From Flavobacteriales bacterium (GTDB taxonomy: Bacteria; Bacteroidota; Bacteroidia; Flavobacteriales_G; Salibacteraceae): a stretch of 64,000 nt of DNA. This document shows, in pieces, positions 55,399 through 64,000 of this stretch (positions are counted from its first letter, which is position 1; each line of letters starts with the position of its first letter). A program made the position numbers and the translations under genes. The notes under the pieces are model-generated. The model was not told the origin of the DNA and did no database searches. It was given only the letters and a program-made list of their open reading frames with translations. Where the stretch lies: positions 107,799 through 171,798 of the forward strand of contig JABMOM010000003.1 in the NCBI GenBank assembly GCA_013204105.1, in the 5' to 3' direction.

Positions 55399-56556
55399 AT
55401 GCCCACGTATCCTAACACCATCAGTTCCAAACTGCCCAAGGTTGGAACCACCATATTTACGGTGATGAGCCGCTTGGCACAAGAGCAAGGTGCATTCAAC
55501 CTTTCTCAAGGGTTTCCAGATTTTCCTGTGGATCAGCACCTGATTGATCTCGTACATCACCACATGAGCACTGGCAAGAACCAGTACCCCCCCATGGCTG
55601 GCATTCCACGCTTGCGTGAGATCATTTGCGAAAAGATGGAACGCCTCTACGGCACATCCTATGATCCAGAGACAGAAGTGACGATCACCGCCGGAGGTAC
55701 ACAAGCCATCTTCACCGCCATCATGGCCACCATCAACGAAGGCGATGAAGTGATCCTATTCACGCCCGCATACGATTGCTATGCGCCTGCAGTAGAGTTG
55801 GCGGGTGGTAAACCAGTATACGTGCAGCTCAAGTCCACGGACTACAGCATCGACTGGAAGCAGGTGAAAAAAGTGGTCAGTCGACACACCAAAATGATCA
55901 TGATCAACACGCCGCACAATCCGAGCGGAGCGGTGCTCAAGGAAGCCGACGTGCAAGAGCTTATCAAGATCACCAAAGACAACGACATCATCATCCTCAG
56001 CGATGAAGTGTACGAGCACATCATTTTTGACGGCATTCCCCACCAGAGCATGGCGCGTCACCCTGAGCTCGCGAATCGGTCCATGATTGTGTATTCTTTT
56101 GGAAAAACCTTTCATGTTACGGGTTGGAAAACAGGCTATGTGGTGGCCCCACAAAACCTCATGGCTGAATTCAGAAAGGTGCACCAGTTCAATGTGTTCA
56201 CCGCCAATAGTCCGATCCAATACGCCCTTGCGGATTACATGAGCAATGAAGACAACTACATGCACATCGGTGCCTTCTACCAAGCGAAACGCGATCTATT
56301 TTTGAGCGCCGTAAAGGCCTCACGCTTCAAGATTAAACCAACGCGTGGCACTTATTTCCAGCTGCTAGACTATTCCAAAATCAGCAAGGAAGAAGACACC
56401 GAATTGGCCAAGCGACTGACCATCGAACACAAGGTGGCGTCGATTCCGGTTTCGGTCTTCTATCACAATCCTGTGCAGAACAACGTCCTCAGGTTTTGTT
56501 TTGCGAAGGAGGACGACACCCTCAAACGCGCCGGAGACATTATCTGCAACATTTGA
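55399..56556 (+). CDS. PLP-dependent aminotransferase (methionine/glutamine transaminase type)
   Basis: 385 residues, fold-type I class I/II. NLSQGFPDFPVD near residue 34, TITAGGTQAIFTAI, NTPHNPSGAVL and the PLP-lysine segment SFGKTFHVTGWKTGY (about 235) match the YbdL/kynurenine-aminotransferase group, which prefers methionine and glutamine. Its stop overlaps the start of an omega-amidase-like gene (TGATG), which supports a coupled glutamine transaminase/omega-amidase pathway, as used in methionine salvage. Confidence 0.9.
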   Translation: MPTYPNTISSKLPKVGTTIFTVMSRLAQEQGAFNLSQGFPDFPVDQHLIDLVHHHMSTGKNQYPPMAGIPRLREIICEKMERLYGTSYDPETEVTITAGGTQAIFTAIMATINEGDEVILFTPAYDCYAPAVELAGGKPVYVQLKSTDYSIDWKQVKKVVSRHTKMIMINTPHNPSGAVLKEADVQELIKITKDNDIIILSDEVYEHIIFDGIPHQSMARHPELANRSMIVYSFGKTFHVTGWKTGYVVAPQNLMAEFRKVHQFNVFTANSPIQYALADYMSNEDNYMHIGAFYQAKRDLFLSAVKASRFKIKPTRGTYFQLLDYSKISKEEDTELAKRLTIEHKVASIPVSVFYHNPVQNNVLRFCFAKEDDTLKRAGDIICNI

Positions 56557-57362
56557 TGACACCCAAGGAGAAGATCACCGTAAGCCTGGTTCAGCCCAAC
56601 GTACATTGGGAAGATAGGGCTGCGAATCTCCTTCATCTTTCCTCGCTTTTAGCATCCGTAGAAAACACAGACCTGATCATCTTGCCCGAGATGTTCCCCA
56701 CGGGCTTCTCCATGCGCCCTCAAGACCTCGCAGAGGAATCGGGTGGGGTGAGCACTCAATGGATGGTTGAACTCGCTCAGGCCAAGGATTCGTATGTGGT
56801 TGGAAGCATCATTACCCACGTCGACGGACATTACTTCAACCGCCTCATCTGGATGCATCCCGATGGCAGTTACCAGCACTACGACAAGCGGCACCTCTTC
56901 AGCTTCGCCAACGAGCACGAACACTACCAAGCTGGCGCTGAACGCATCATTACCGATCTCTATGGCTGGCGCGTTTGCCCTTTGATCTGCTATGATTTAC
57001 GCTTTCCCGTTTGGTCGCGCAATCAGGCGCTGGATGGTAGCTCTATCGACAGCGTTTTCGACCTGCAAATCTTTGTGGCCAATTGGCCAGAAGCTAGGCG
57101 CAAGCCATGGATGAATCTGCTAGAAGCACGGGCCCATGAAAACCAGTGCTACGTGATTGGCGTGAACCGCGTGGGTGTGGACGGAAATGGTATTCAGCAT
57201 TCAGGGGATAGCGCAGCCTATGATCCAAAGGGGGAATTGCTTTCCAACATGCCTTCCGGCGAGGAAGCTGTGCAGCACTGCGTCCTCGATTTTACCGCAC
57301 TTACTGCCTTCCGTGAAAAGTTTACGGCTTGGAAGGACAAGGATAACTTCAAGCTAAGCTAA
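56556..57362 (+). CDS. Carbon-nitrogen hydrolase, omega-amidase (YafV/Nit2) type
   Basis: 268 residues from the ATG at 56556. The nitrilase catalytic triad is present: Glu in IILPEMFPTGFS, Lys in YDKRHLFSF and Cys in PLICYDLRFP. The FSMRP and HLFSFANEHEHY segments are typical of YafV-type omega-amidases, which hydrolyse alpha-ketoglutaramate and related ketoacid amides made by glutamine transaminases. Its last bases overlap the stop of the convergent lipoprotein gene. Confidence 0.9.
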   Translation: MTPKEKITVSLVQPNVHWEDRAANLLHLSSLLASVENTDLIILPEMFPTGFSMRPQDLAEESGGVSTQWMVELAQAKDSYVVGSIITHVDGHYFNRLIWMHPDGSYQHYDKRHLFSFANEHEHYQAGAERIITDLYGWRVCPLICYDLRFPVWSRNQALDGSSIDSVFDLQIFVANWPEARRKPWMNLLEARAHENQCYVIGVNRVGVDGNGIQHSGDSAAYDPKGELLSNMPSGEEAVQHCVLDFTALTAFREKFTAWKDKDNFKLS

Positions 57363-58996
57363 GGCTCCACTTTCCATTCGATTTCTTCGACCCAATTGGG
57401 CTTGATCTCAAGGTCTTGCTCGTAGAAAATGACCTGCTCGGGAAATATCTTCATCTTGTAATCTCCGGGGTCCCATTTGCCATTTGCATTGCCGTCAAAG
57501 ACCAAGCGCATCTGGTACTTCCCGATGGGAATGTGCAGAAAGTTCACAGACGCATTGGATGTGATCTCTTGCTCACGGAGGGCCTTTCCATCCTTGTTCA
57601 GCAGCTGCCACACGTAGCCATGTCCAAGATCTGGCAAGTCATGGTGCACGGTCAATTCTCCATAGTCCTCCTTGGAAGTAGCCTTGAGGGTCATACGGAG
57701 CGTATCGTTGCACTGACCGTAATTGCTGCACAGGGCTGAGTCGGCTAGGAAAATCTTGTACGTCTGCCCTTGCTTCCATTCGTAGGTCACGATCATGCCT
57801 AGATCGGTCATCTTGGTCAAAGCAGCGAGCTCAAGGGAATCCTCTCCCTCGATCAGCAAACCAGAACTCAGGTCAACATGACCCAGGGGCATCTCGGTGG
57901 TCAATTCAAGCGCTTGGAAATACTTGATCTTACCTCCCTTTGCCTTGAGCTTGAAACCTTCGTCTTTCTTCTTCTTATCGGGTTTCGCAAACTTGGAAGG
58001 CTGGAAGAAACGCACCGTGTCAAGCTTGGCATCATAGGCGATACTGAGGTCCAATGAATCGTAGTCATCCGCTTCCGGAAACCAGTACGTTACACTATCG
58101 CGCCCAGCATTCCACAATTCTAGCCACGGCGTCATGTCCTTTCCATTCAACTCCTCGATGGTATACTCATCCACGGGTAAATTGAAAACGAACTGAAGCC
58201 CTTTGTCCAGCATTTGTTTCTTTTCCTGGAGGAATTGAATCGAATCGGCATGGAGGAAGAGCAGCAGGTCGTCCACGTCTTCCGCGATCGTATCAATCGG
58301 AGAAACAGCCGTGATCAGTTCGTTGCGGTAAGCGATGCGTTCGATCGGAAGATCGAAGGTGTATCCATTGTTGCCCGTTTCAAGGGCGAAGACCTTGTAC
58401 TTTCCCGCGGCGAGGTATCCGATGTCATACTTGCCTTGTTCATCGGTCTTGGCGAAATAACGCGGAAGCGAAGTCAGGGGCAGTGAATCAATGTTTTTGT
58501 TGTACAACATCACCGTAACATCCTTTACAGGCTGTAAGGTAAAAGCGTTTACCACCCTTCCGTGCACTTCAAAGGAATCGATGTAAGATCCGGTAGAGAA
58601 GACAAATATGTTGCTGTCCAAAGGATTTCGCTCGTTTACATCGGCGATGCCTTCTCCAAAATTGAAAACGTAGGTGGTGCTGTCAAGCAGCTCACCCTCC
58701 CATTCGATGGTCACCTCTTTGTTGTGCAGCGTAAACATAGGTGCTTGGTCAAAGGGAGGCGTCACCACCAAGGCTTTTGCAGCGCCGCTGATGTCTACAT
58801 ACTCATCAAACTCCATACGAATGGACGTCCCATCAAAGTTCACGGCTCCGTTCTGTGGTGAAGAGCCGAGGATGCGCGGTGGCGTTTCGTCCTTATCTCC
58901 CCCTGTGAGTTTACCCGGCTGGGCGCACCCGAAGAGCAGCACAGCAGCTACTAAGCCAGCGATGTATTTAGTACAGGATATTGGCAAGGTGGTCAC
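57359..58996 (-). CDS. Lipoprotein with Ig-like (SbsA/Big_5-type) domain
   Basis: 545 residues starting at a GTG (58996), or a TTG at 58987; either overlaps the preceding gene by 20-29 bases. Lipobox AVLLFGC (Cys about residue 24), then an Ig-like domain of the Big_5 kind (DETPPRILGSSPQNGAVNFD; SIRMEFDEYVD), followed by a carboxypeptidase-regulatory-like segment (EVHGRVVNAFTLQPVKDVTV) and a long beta-rich remainder. Such surface lipoproteins are common and uncharacterised in Bacteroidota. Confidence 0.85.
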   Translation of the reverse strand: MTTLPISCTKYIAGLVAAVLLFGCAQPGKLTGGDKDETPPRILGSSPQNGAVNFDGTSIRMEFDEYVDISGAAKALVVTPPFDQAPMFTLHNKEVTIEWEGELLDSTTYVFNFGEGIADVNERNPLDSNIFVFSTGSYIDSFEVHGRVVNAFTLQPVKDVTVMLYNKNIDSLPLTSLPRYFAKTDEQGKYDIGYLAAGKYKVFALETGNNGYTFDLPIERIAYRNELITAVSPIDTIAEDVDDLLLFLHADSIQFLQEKKQMLDKGLQFVFNLPVDEYTIEELNGKDMTPWLELWNAGRDSVTYWFPEADDYDSLDLSIAYDAKLDTVRFFQPSKFAKPDKKKKDEGFKLKAKGGKIKYFQALELTTEMPLGHVDLSSGLLIEGEDSLELAALTKMTDLGMIVTYEWKQGQTYKIFLADSALCSNYGQCNDTLRMTLKATSKEDYGELTVHHDLPDLGHGYVWQLLNKDGKALREQEITSNASVNFLHIPIGKYQMRLVFDGNANGKWDPGDYKMKIFPEQVIFYEQDLEIKPNWVEEIEWKVEP

Positions 58997-59456
58997 AGAG
59001 TTGTTCGAGGTAACGTCGATCGAAAGTATCGAAGGAATTCAAGTGCGCGCTGTCGATGTCAAGTACGGCTTTTACTTGGCCATTGCTGTCTTTTATGGGA
59101 ACAACGATCTCAGAGCGGCTTTCAGAGCTGCACGCGATGTGTCCCGGAAAGCGATCCACGTCTGCTACTACGATGGTCTCCCCTCGCTCCCAACTTTGAC
59201 CGCAAACGCCCTTACCCACATCAATGGTCATGCACGCCACCGGCCCTTGAAAGGGTCCCAACTTCAAGACATCTTTGCGCACCAGATAGAATCCAGTCCA
59301 CAGGTTCGCAAAAGATTGATGCAGCGCTGCCGCCACATTGGAAAGCACCGCAACTTCGTCCTGCTCCCCTTCGATCAAAGCAAAAATCTGCGGCAGTAAC
59401 TGCTCGTACTTGATCTCCTTTGGAGCTCCCGATTCTATGGATATACTTTCAGCCAA
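58968..59456 (-). CDS. msrC: Free methionine-(R)-sulfoxide reductase, GAF domain
   Basis: 162 residues, one GAF domain. The three cysteines of the fRMsr (YebR) active site are present in GPVACMTIDVGKGVCGQSW and FPGHIACSSESRSEIVVP. Reduces oxidised free methionine in the cytoplasm. Same strand as comF, 29 bases downstream of it, so it may share a transcript. Confidence 0.92.
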   Translation of the reverse strand: MAESISIESGAPKEIKYEQLLPQIFALIEGEQDEVAVLSNVAAALHQSFANLWTGFYLVRKDVLKLGPFQGPVACMTIDVGKGVCGQSWERGETIVVADVDRFPGHIACSSESRSEIVVPIKDSNGQVKAVLDIDSAHLNSFDTFDRRYLEQLCDHLANILY

Positions 59457-59485
59457 GGCAGCAAAGATAACATCGCTTCAGGTGC

Positions 59486-60187
59486 TCAGACCACTGCGGG
59501 GCACGCGATCGAAGCAACCGAGACGCGCACCTCGGGTACCTCGAGCAATGCCGCGGCACAAGCTTCCAAGGTTGCTCCCGTTGTCACTACATCGTCTACT
59601 AACAGCACATGTTTTCCTGCTATGCGTTCCGCTTGTGCGGCCTTGAAAAGCGACTTTACGTTCAACCAACGTTCGTACCTCCCCTTTCGTGTTTGGCTTT
59701 CATTGGAAGCGGTCCGCTCAATGGCGTGCAAGAAGTACTCTTTGTCCATGGCCTCTGCCAACCCCTCAACGATGGGGTCGCATTGGTTGTAGCCCCTTTT
59801 CCGAAGTTTATCCTTGTGCAACGGAACCGGCACGATCAAGTCGATGTCTGAAAACGACGTTTTGGCCAATTCGGTTCCGAAGTGCCTTCCCAGCAATCTT
59901 CCTACTCCCAATTGATGCTTGTACTTCAGGTTGTGGAGCATCTCTTGTACGATTCCCCCTTTGGAAAAGTAGAGGTAAGAAGCAGCGCTTACGACCTGAA
60001 GCTTTCCCCAGAAAATCTGCTCGATGGGATTGTTGGTATGCTCCCAATACTTGGTGGTAGGCAGGTGATCCAGGCAGTACTTACAGATGTGTTCTTCGTC
60101 TAAGTCCAGCGGGGCTTGACACCCCATGCACTGAATGGGAAAGATCAGATGACCAAGGTCTTGTATGCAGCGTCGTAGGATCTTCAC
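59486..60187 (-). CDS. comF: ComF-family phosphoribosyltransferase-like protein
   Basis: 233 residues from a GTG at 60187. N-terminal zinc-finger cysteines (CMGCQAPL and CKYCLDHL) and a C-terminal PRTase fold with PVPLHKDKLRKRGYNQ and the PRPP-binding VLLVDDVVTTGATLE. ComF proteins help natural DNA uptake in several bacteria. The GTG overlaps the stop of the upstream secreted-protein gene (GTGA). Confidence 0.92.
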   Translation of the reverse strand: MKILRRCIQDLGHLIFPIQCMGCQAPLDLDEEHICKYCLDHLPTTKYWEHTNNPIEQIFWGKLQVVSAASYLYFSKGGIVQEMLHNLKYKHQLGVGRLLGRHFGTELAKTSFSDIDLIVPVPLHKDKLRKRGYNQCDPIVEGLAEAMDKEYFLHAIERTASNESQTRKGRYERWLNVKSLFKAAQAERIAGKHVLLVDDVVTTGATLEACAAALLEVPEVRVSVASIACPAVV

Positions 60188-62379
60188 GGTAACACAACAA
60201 TGGGGACTACCCCATCGCGGTCACCTAAAGTAAGGAAGTACTGTCCCGGCGCTATCGCATCCAATGCAAGGCTTCCCTGCTCAATGACGCCAGATGCAAC
60301 TCGACGTCCTTGGAGGTCAACAAGCGCATAGGGCACCCGGCCGATGATATCCACCATCAATCGCTCCCCTACTCGAATCGGGTTGGGGTAGACTTTGATC
60401 GAAGGACCCTCCGTTTCGCTGACACCACCGATGACGGCTGAAGCGTAAAACCAGGTCGAATCCGATGTGCAGCGGTTGAAGGTCACGATCTGAAAATCTA
60501 CACCATCGTAATACGGCGGATTGGTAGATCCCGTCTCATTAATGGTCGCCGAGAATGCATACACGTCAACAATGCTTGTATCCGGAAAGAGCCAAACAAT
60601 GCCGTCGCTCCACACCGTGGAAGCCTCATAGTCGATCGTATCGGAATTGAAGCCGGCTTGCTCTCCTGTAAAAGCTATGACCTTAGGGCGCTTATTGCTC
60701 AGTATAGAAATGGTTTCTTCAGCCGCAATGCTTTCATTGAAATAGGATCCAGAAAAGCCATCGACCAATGACACCGCCGTGACTTGATAGGCGCACTCTC
60801 CCGAGTCTAGGACACAGGCATCGGTATAATTCACACTGGTAATAGAAGAAGCGGTGAGGCGTTCCCATGGGCCTCCATTCATGCTTCGGTAGACATAGTA
60901 ACCATCCAAGTTTGGATCCGAGCTAGCGGTCCATGTGAGGGCGACGTCGAAGGTATCTATGGTATCCAAGGCGAGTTGCGTTGGAGGGGCCACGTATTCC
61001 ATCCGAAGCGAGGGGTCTCCGAGCAAGGCCACGTGTACAAACCTTCCTCCATAGCTCGAATAGAAGGTCGTATTGTTTCCTTGGGTAAGCATGGCGCAAT
61101 CACCGATGCTCGCTCCTAACCCCATGGGATGGTAGTACCACCAAGGCCTTCCGGCCCAGCTGATGCTCATGGTGCGTCCTTGTGCCAATGCGGATCGCAT
61201 AAAATTGTCGCTTCGATCCCAATCGCCAAAGTAGCTTCCAAACAACATCGTAAACCCGGTGAGTAAAGAGTCGCCTGCAAGTTGCGTTGAGGTGCCGATA
61301 CCGCTGGCGGATTCATGGGAGCCACCGCCGCAGCCGTAAGAAAACAAATAGCCTTCCGAGGCCAATGTGCTTCGGTAGTCGGTTGAGTAAATACTATCCT
61401 TCCCGACCAAGGGAGAGAAATTACGCCAGCCGTTGGATCCAAAAGCTTCCCCGCCAAACCCTCCGAAGTTGTCGTCGATCAACCCGCGTTTGGGAAGGGT
61501 CCATGCGCCTTGCTTGTAGGCGTGTGTGCGATCCAAGTAGGCTTTCGTGAGAGCCACCTCATCGGCTGCGAAGTGCGTGAGGTTTGCCATGTCTACCCTG
61601 CCCAATCTGAGCTCGGGTCTTGCATTCCCTGGAATAGAGCTCTGATCAAACTTACCATCCCCTGTGACGTTGTCATTCCTGGGATCGTTGGCGTTGGCAT
61701 TGTTGACCACATTGTCGGTCCAAGTACCATCCATATCCGCGTAGTAAACATCTGCCGGCCAAGCCCCTTGGTGATCGGGCACGTGCCCATCAGGCGCGAG
61801 GTTTCCGGAATAGGGAACGGGAACGTGTCCAAGTAAAAACACCATGGCGAGGTCAGGCAAGGCATCGTACGCGTCTATGATCAAACTTTTCACGTAGGTA
61901 ACCGTGGTATCCGGATTGATCGGAATCACCTGCGCGCGGAAACCATCTCCTGCATAATCCTTGGCCAACGTAGCCACTTCATTCGGCAATGCACTCAGAA
62001 TATTGGATGCCACAAGGATGAGGGCATCACCGCGATCGTGTTCGAGGTGTGCGTGCACAGCAGCCCTGACATAGCCATAGCCGGAATAGGTGTTCGAATT
62101 TTTAATGACGCGATAGTCGTAAACGACGCCTTCTTGGATGGTCGTATCAAGAAAAGATTCCCCAAGAAACACGGCCATTGGGGTGCCCCAATTCGCGTCG
62201 CTTACAAGCTTTCTAGCTACGGCATAGGTCACGGCATTGGCGTCTGAGTCCCAAGACAGCTCAATCGCATTTTGGGAGGGTATGGCCTTAGCTTCAACCC
62301 GTACTGTATAATCGAGCGAGGTTTGCGCTCCCGCGAAGGTCCATCCAAACAGAAAAAGGGTGGCGAAGAGAGTTCTCAT
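60184..62379 (-). CDS. Secreted gingipain-like (C25-like) protein with Fn3 and T9SS domains
   Basis: 731 residues from the ATG at 62379. Signal peptide (to about residue 19), Fn3-like domain (about 25-110), then a region resembling the gingipain fold (about 115-465): DALILVASNILSALPNEV, AMVFLLGHVPVPYSG, LRLGRVD, and the closing VALLGDPSLRM. A second Fn3 domain (about 467-550) and a type-A sorting domain (KVYPNPIRVGERLMV onward) follow. The expected catalytic GHG and SC motifs read YGCGGGS (C350) and GSYFG, so ordinary cysteine-protease activity is doubtful. Confidence 0.8.
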   Translation of the reverse strand: MRTLFATLFLFGWTFAGAQTSLDYTVRVEAKAIPSQNAIELSWDSDANAVTYAVARKLVSDANWGTPMAVFLGESFLDTTIQEGVVYDYRVIKNSNTYSGYGYVRAAVHAHLEHDRGDALILVASNILSALPNEVATLAKDYAGDGFRAQVIPINPDTTVTYVKSLIIDAYDALPDLAMVFLLGHVPVPYSGNLAPDGHVPDHQGAWPADVYYADMDGTWTDNVVNNANANDPRNDNVTGDGKFDQSSIPGNARPELRLGRVDMANLTHFAADEVALTKAYLDRTHAYKQGAWTLPKRGLIDDNFGGFGGEAFGSNGWRNFSPLVGKDSIYSTDYRSTLASEGYLFSYGCGGGSHESASGIGTSTQLAGDSLLTGFTMLFGSYFGDWDRSDNFMRSALAQGRTMSISWAGRPWWYYHPMGLGASIGDCAMLTQGNNTTFYSSYGGRFVHVALLGDPSLRMEYVAPPTQLALDTIDTFDVALTWTASSDPNLDGYYVYRSMNGGPWERLTASSITSVNYTDACVLDSGECAYQVTAVSLVDGFSGSYFNESIAAEETISILSNKRPKVIAFTGEQAGFNSDTIDYEASTVWSDGIVWLFPDTSIVDVYAFSATINETGSTNPPYYDGVDFQIVTFNRCTSDSTWFYASAVIGGVSETEGPSIKVYPNPIRVGERLMVDIIGRVPYALVDLQGRRVASGVIEQGSLALDAIAPGQYFLTLGDRDGVVPIVVLP

Positions 62380-62443
62380 GCTTTCGAATTGAGGATTAGA
62401 AAGGTAGGCAATTATCCCTGCTGTACAAGCCTTCAGACACCCA

Positions 62444-63310
62444 TCAAGTAAAGCGAAGCAGTGTGGATCGGACTTGCTGTACGTAAGAAGAGCCAAACAG
62501 GTTGACATGCACCAGCAGTGGATAGAGGTTGGCCACTTCAGCGCCTTCGCGCCAATTCGTATCGAGCGGGTAGTGTGCGTGATATCCCTCGAATACGTGC
62601 GGATGAAATCCGCCAAAGAGCTGCATCATACCCAGGTCCATGTAGCGATGACCGTAGTAAACGGCAGGATCAAATAGTGCGGGCTGACCGCCTTGTGCCA
62701 CCATGTAGTTTCCTGCCCACAGGTCACCGTGGAGTAATGCTGGAGGCTCTTCATGGAAATGATCTTCCAAGGAGCTGTACAAGCGTTCAAAAAGCGCGAT
62801 GTCGTTCTTATCCATCAATCCACCGTCCACGGCCTTTTCCAGCATGGGATCGAGGCGTTGAGAGATGAAGAAATCCGTCCACCCCTCCATGGGGTCGTTC
62901 CATTGCGGGAGACTGCCGATGAAGTTATCGTCTTCGAGGCCGAATTGGGAGTGGGTTTGAAGATGCATGGCTGCGAGTGCCGCGGCGAAGCGTTGATCTG
63001 TAGCTTCGGATGAGATTCCTTTTGCCAAGCATTCCATAACAAGAACGGCATGATCGCCTTGATAAGAAATACCGTAGGGTTTAGGAACAAGGAAGGAAGA
63101 TTCGGCCCGCAACAGATCCAGTCCAGCTATCTCGCGCTCAAACATAAAAGGGTAACGCTCTGCGTGGTTCACTTTTACGAAGAGCTCACTGGATGTTGCT
63201 GAAACCCGAAAACACGCATTGATGCTGCCCCCACCTATTGGGGCAATCGATGCAGGATCAGCCTCTTCATGCCTGATCTCGCGAATAGCTTCCACAATAC
63301 TTGACTCCAT
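62444..63310 (-). CDS. Fructosamine kinase-family protein
   Basis: 288 residues from the ATG at 63310 (a TTG at 63340 would add ten). An APH-like kinase fold with GGGSINACFRVS near the N-terminus, the catalytic loop LLHGDLWAGNYM and the metal-binding FDPAVYYGHRYMDLGM. Family members phosphorylate sugars attached to protein amines, starting protein deglycation, or small metabolites. Divergent from the peroxidase gene with a 48-base gap. Confidence 0.9.
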   Translation of the reverse strand: MESSIVEAIREIRHEEADPASIAPIGGGSINACFRVSATSSELFVKVNHAERYPFMFEREIAGLDLLRAESSFLVPKPYGISYQGDHAVLVMECLAKGISSEATDQRFAAALAAMHLQTHSQFGLEDDNFIGSLPQWNDPMEGWTDFFISQRLDPMLEKAVDGGLMDKNDIALFERLYSSLEDHFHEEPPALLHGDLWAGNYMVAQGGQPALFDPAVYYGHRYMDLGMMQLFGGFHPHVFEGYHAHYPLDTNWREGAEVANLYPLLVHVNLFGSSYVQQVRSTLLRFT

Positions 63311-63358
63311 GGTGATCAAAATGCTGCTTTCTTTGTTCAAGGTATTAAATGCACAACA

Positions 63359-63910
63359 ATGAAATCACTTTTTCTCGCACTGACTTTCTTCGGCATGGTA
63401 GCTAGCGTAGCCCCAGACCAAACCATTTATCAATTCACGATGAAGAGCATCGAGGGTGAAGACGTCTCCTTGAGCCAGTACAGCGACTAGGTAGTGATGA
63501 TCGTAAACGTAGCCAGCAAGTGCGGGCTTACCCCTCAGTACGAAGACCTGCAAGCCTTGTACGACGAAATGGGCGGCGATGACTTTGTGATCCTCGGCTT
63601 TCCGGCCAACAATTTTATGGGACAAGAGCCCGGCACGGAGGATGAGATCAAGTCGTTTTGCCAAAAGAATTACGGCGTCACATTTCCTATGTTTTCGAAG
63701 ATTGAGGTGAAGGGAAAGGACATCCATCCTTTGTATCAGTTCTTGACAGAAGAGGAAAGGAACGGGAAGGTGGACGCGGATGTCAGTTGGAATTTTCAAA
63801 AATTCCTGATCGGAAAAGACGGTACGGTACGCGCTTCATTTAGCCCAAGGACAAAGGTGACTGAGCCTGAAGTCAGAGAAATGATCAACACGCTTCTCGA
63901 AGAAGGATAG
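63359..63910 (+). pseudogene. Glutathione peroxidase-family gene interrupted by an in-frame TAG
   Basis: The ATG at 63359 starts a signal peptide (MKSLFLALTFFGMVASVAP) and then the peroxidase fold (TIYQFTMKSIEGEDVSLSQY). Codon 44 is TAG (63488-63490), and the same frame continues to a normal stop at 63910. The position before VVMIVNVASKCG is usually Lys, so AAG to TAG is a single-base change. Downstream the active site is intact (peroxidatic Cys in ASKCGLTPQY, Gln/Trp in PVSWNFQKF-like DVSWNFQKFLIGKDG). Other genes here (idi, nadD, asnB) use TAG as a true stop. A GTG at 63494 could restart but would lack the export signal and first strand. Confidence 0.85.
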
Positions 63911-63914
63911 TTTT

Positions 63915-63922
63915 TATATTTG
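63915..63922 (+). promoter_or_regulatory. Candidate -7 element TATATTTG before tRNA-Ala
   Basis: Perfect TAnnTTTG, 21 bases before the mature tRNA 5' end. Confidence 0.6.
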
Positions 63923-63943
63923 CCGTCCTTTTAAAGGAAAGCA

Positions 63944-64000
<57 letters not shown>

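Noticed and set aside
62380..62616. 79-residue N-terminal extension of the gingipain-like protein
   Set aside because: A typical signal peptide begins at the ATG at 62379; the upstream frame is Cys-rich and unlike a coding start.

Overview
The window comes from a member of the Bacteroidota, most likely a Flavobacteriales-type marine or freshwater heterotroph. The evidence is four secreted proteins ending in type IX secretion (T9SS) C-terminal sorting domains, SprB-like repeats, an sdhCAB operon with a single cytochrome b subunit, a recurrent TAnnTTTG promoter element, weak Shine-Dalgarno sequences and many 4-base start/stop overlaps. Family or genus cannot be assigned from what is here.

Region 1 (1-9.5 kb) is a light and DNA-repair module. 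A PAS membrane sensor (cut by the window start) and uvrC run leftward. A CarH/LitR-type MerR regulator with both cobalamin photoreceptor motifs runs rightward, followed by an ECF sigma factor, crtI, crtB, an unknown exported protein, idi, a 70-residue unknown protein and a photolyase. The two control regions contain three copies of one inverted repeat, TGTTTA-N18-TAAACA, always with an 18-base spacer. One copy is in the uvrC/carH gap and two are upstream of the sigma factor. This is the most interesting signal in the window and the best candidate operator of a light-controlled regulon.

Region 2 (9.5-13.6 kb) holds a split phenylacetyl-CoA epoxidase locus, paaAB facing away from paaE, with no paaC or paaD. 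The 684-base gap between them carries degenerate period-7 and period-6 tracts, a 51-base direct repeat and a C-rich tract whose complement could form a G-quadruplex. Similar tracts of different sequence recur at 14.6 kb and 24.1-24.3 kb.

Region 3 (12.6-26.3 kb) is mostly housekeeping: SDR threonine dehydrogenase, MORN-type protein, cysS, an M28 peptidase-like lipoprotein, PAP2 phosphatase, polA, two unknown exported proteins, yicC, gmk, nadD, thiL, a small membrane protein and a UspA protein.

Region 4 (26.6-46.7 kb) is a surface-polysaccharide locus: a methyltransferase, three sulfotransferases, five clear glycosyltransferases plus a probable sixth, an asparagine-synthetase-type amidotransferase, and a Wzm/Wzt exporter whose ATPase has a C-terminal substrate-binding domain. 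Ten of these genes (35642-46715) form one tightly packed operon behind a recognisable promoter. The gene set suggests export of a sulfated glycan. An alpha/beta-hydrolase here is split by a frameshift in an A7 run.

Region 5 (46.8-64 kb) has sdhCAB, two T9SS-secreted proteins each followed by a clear terminator, a methionine-aminotransferase/omega-amidase pair, then a leftward set (gingipain-like T9SS protein, comF, free-methionine-sulfoxide reductase, Ig-like lipoprotein), a fructosamine-kinase-like gene, a glutathione peroxidase gene interrupted by an in-frame TAG, and the start of a tRNA-Ala(GGC). No CRISPR array, insertion sequence, rRNA or phage gene was seen.
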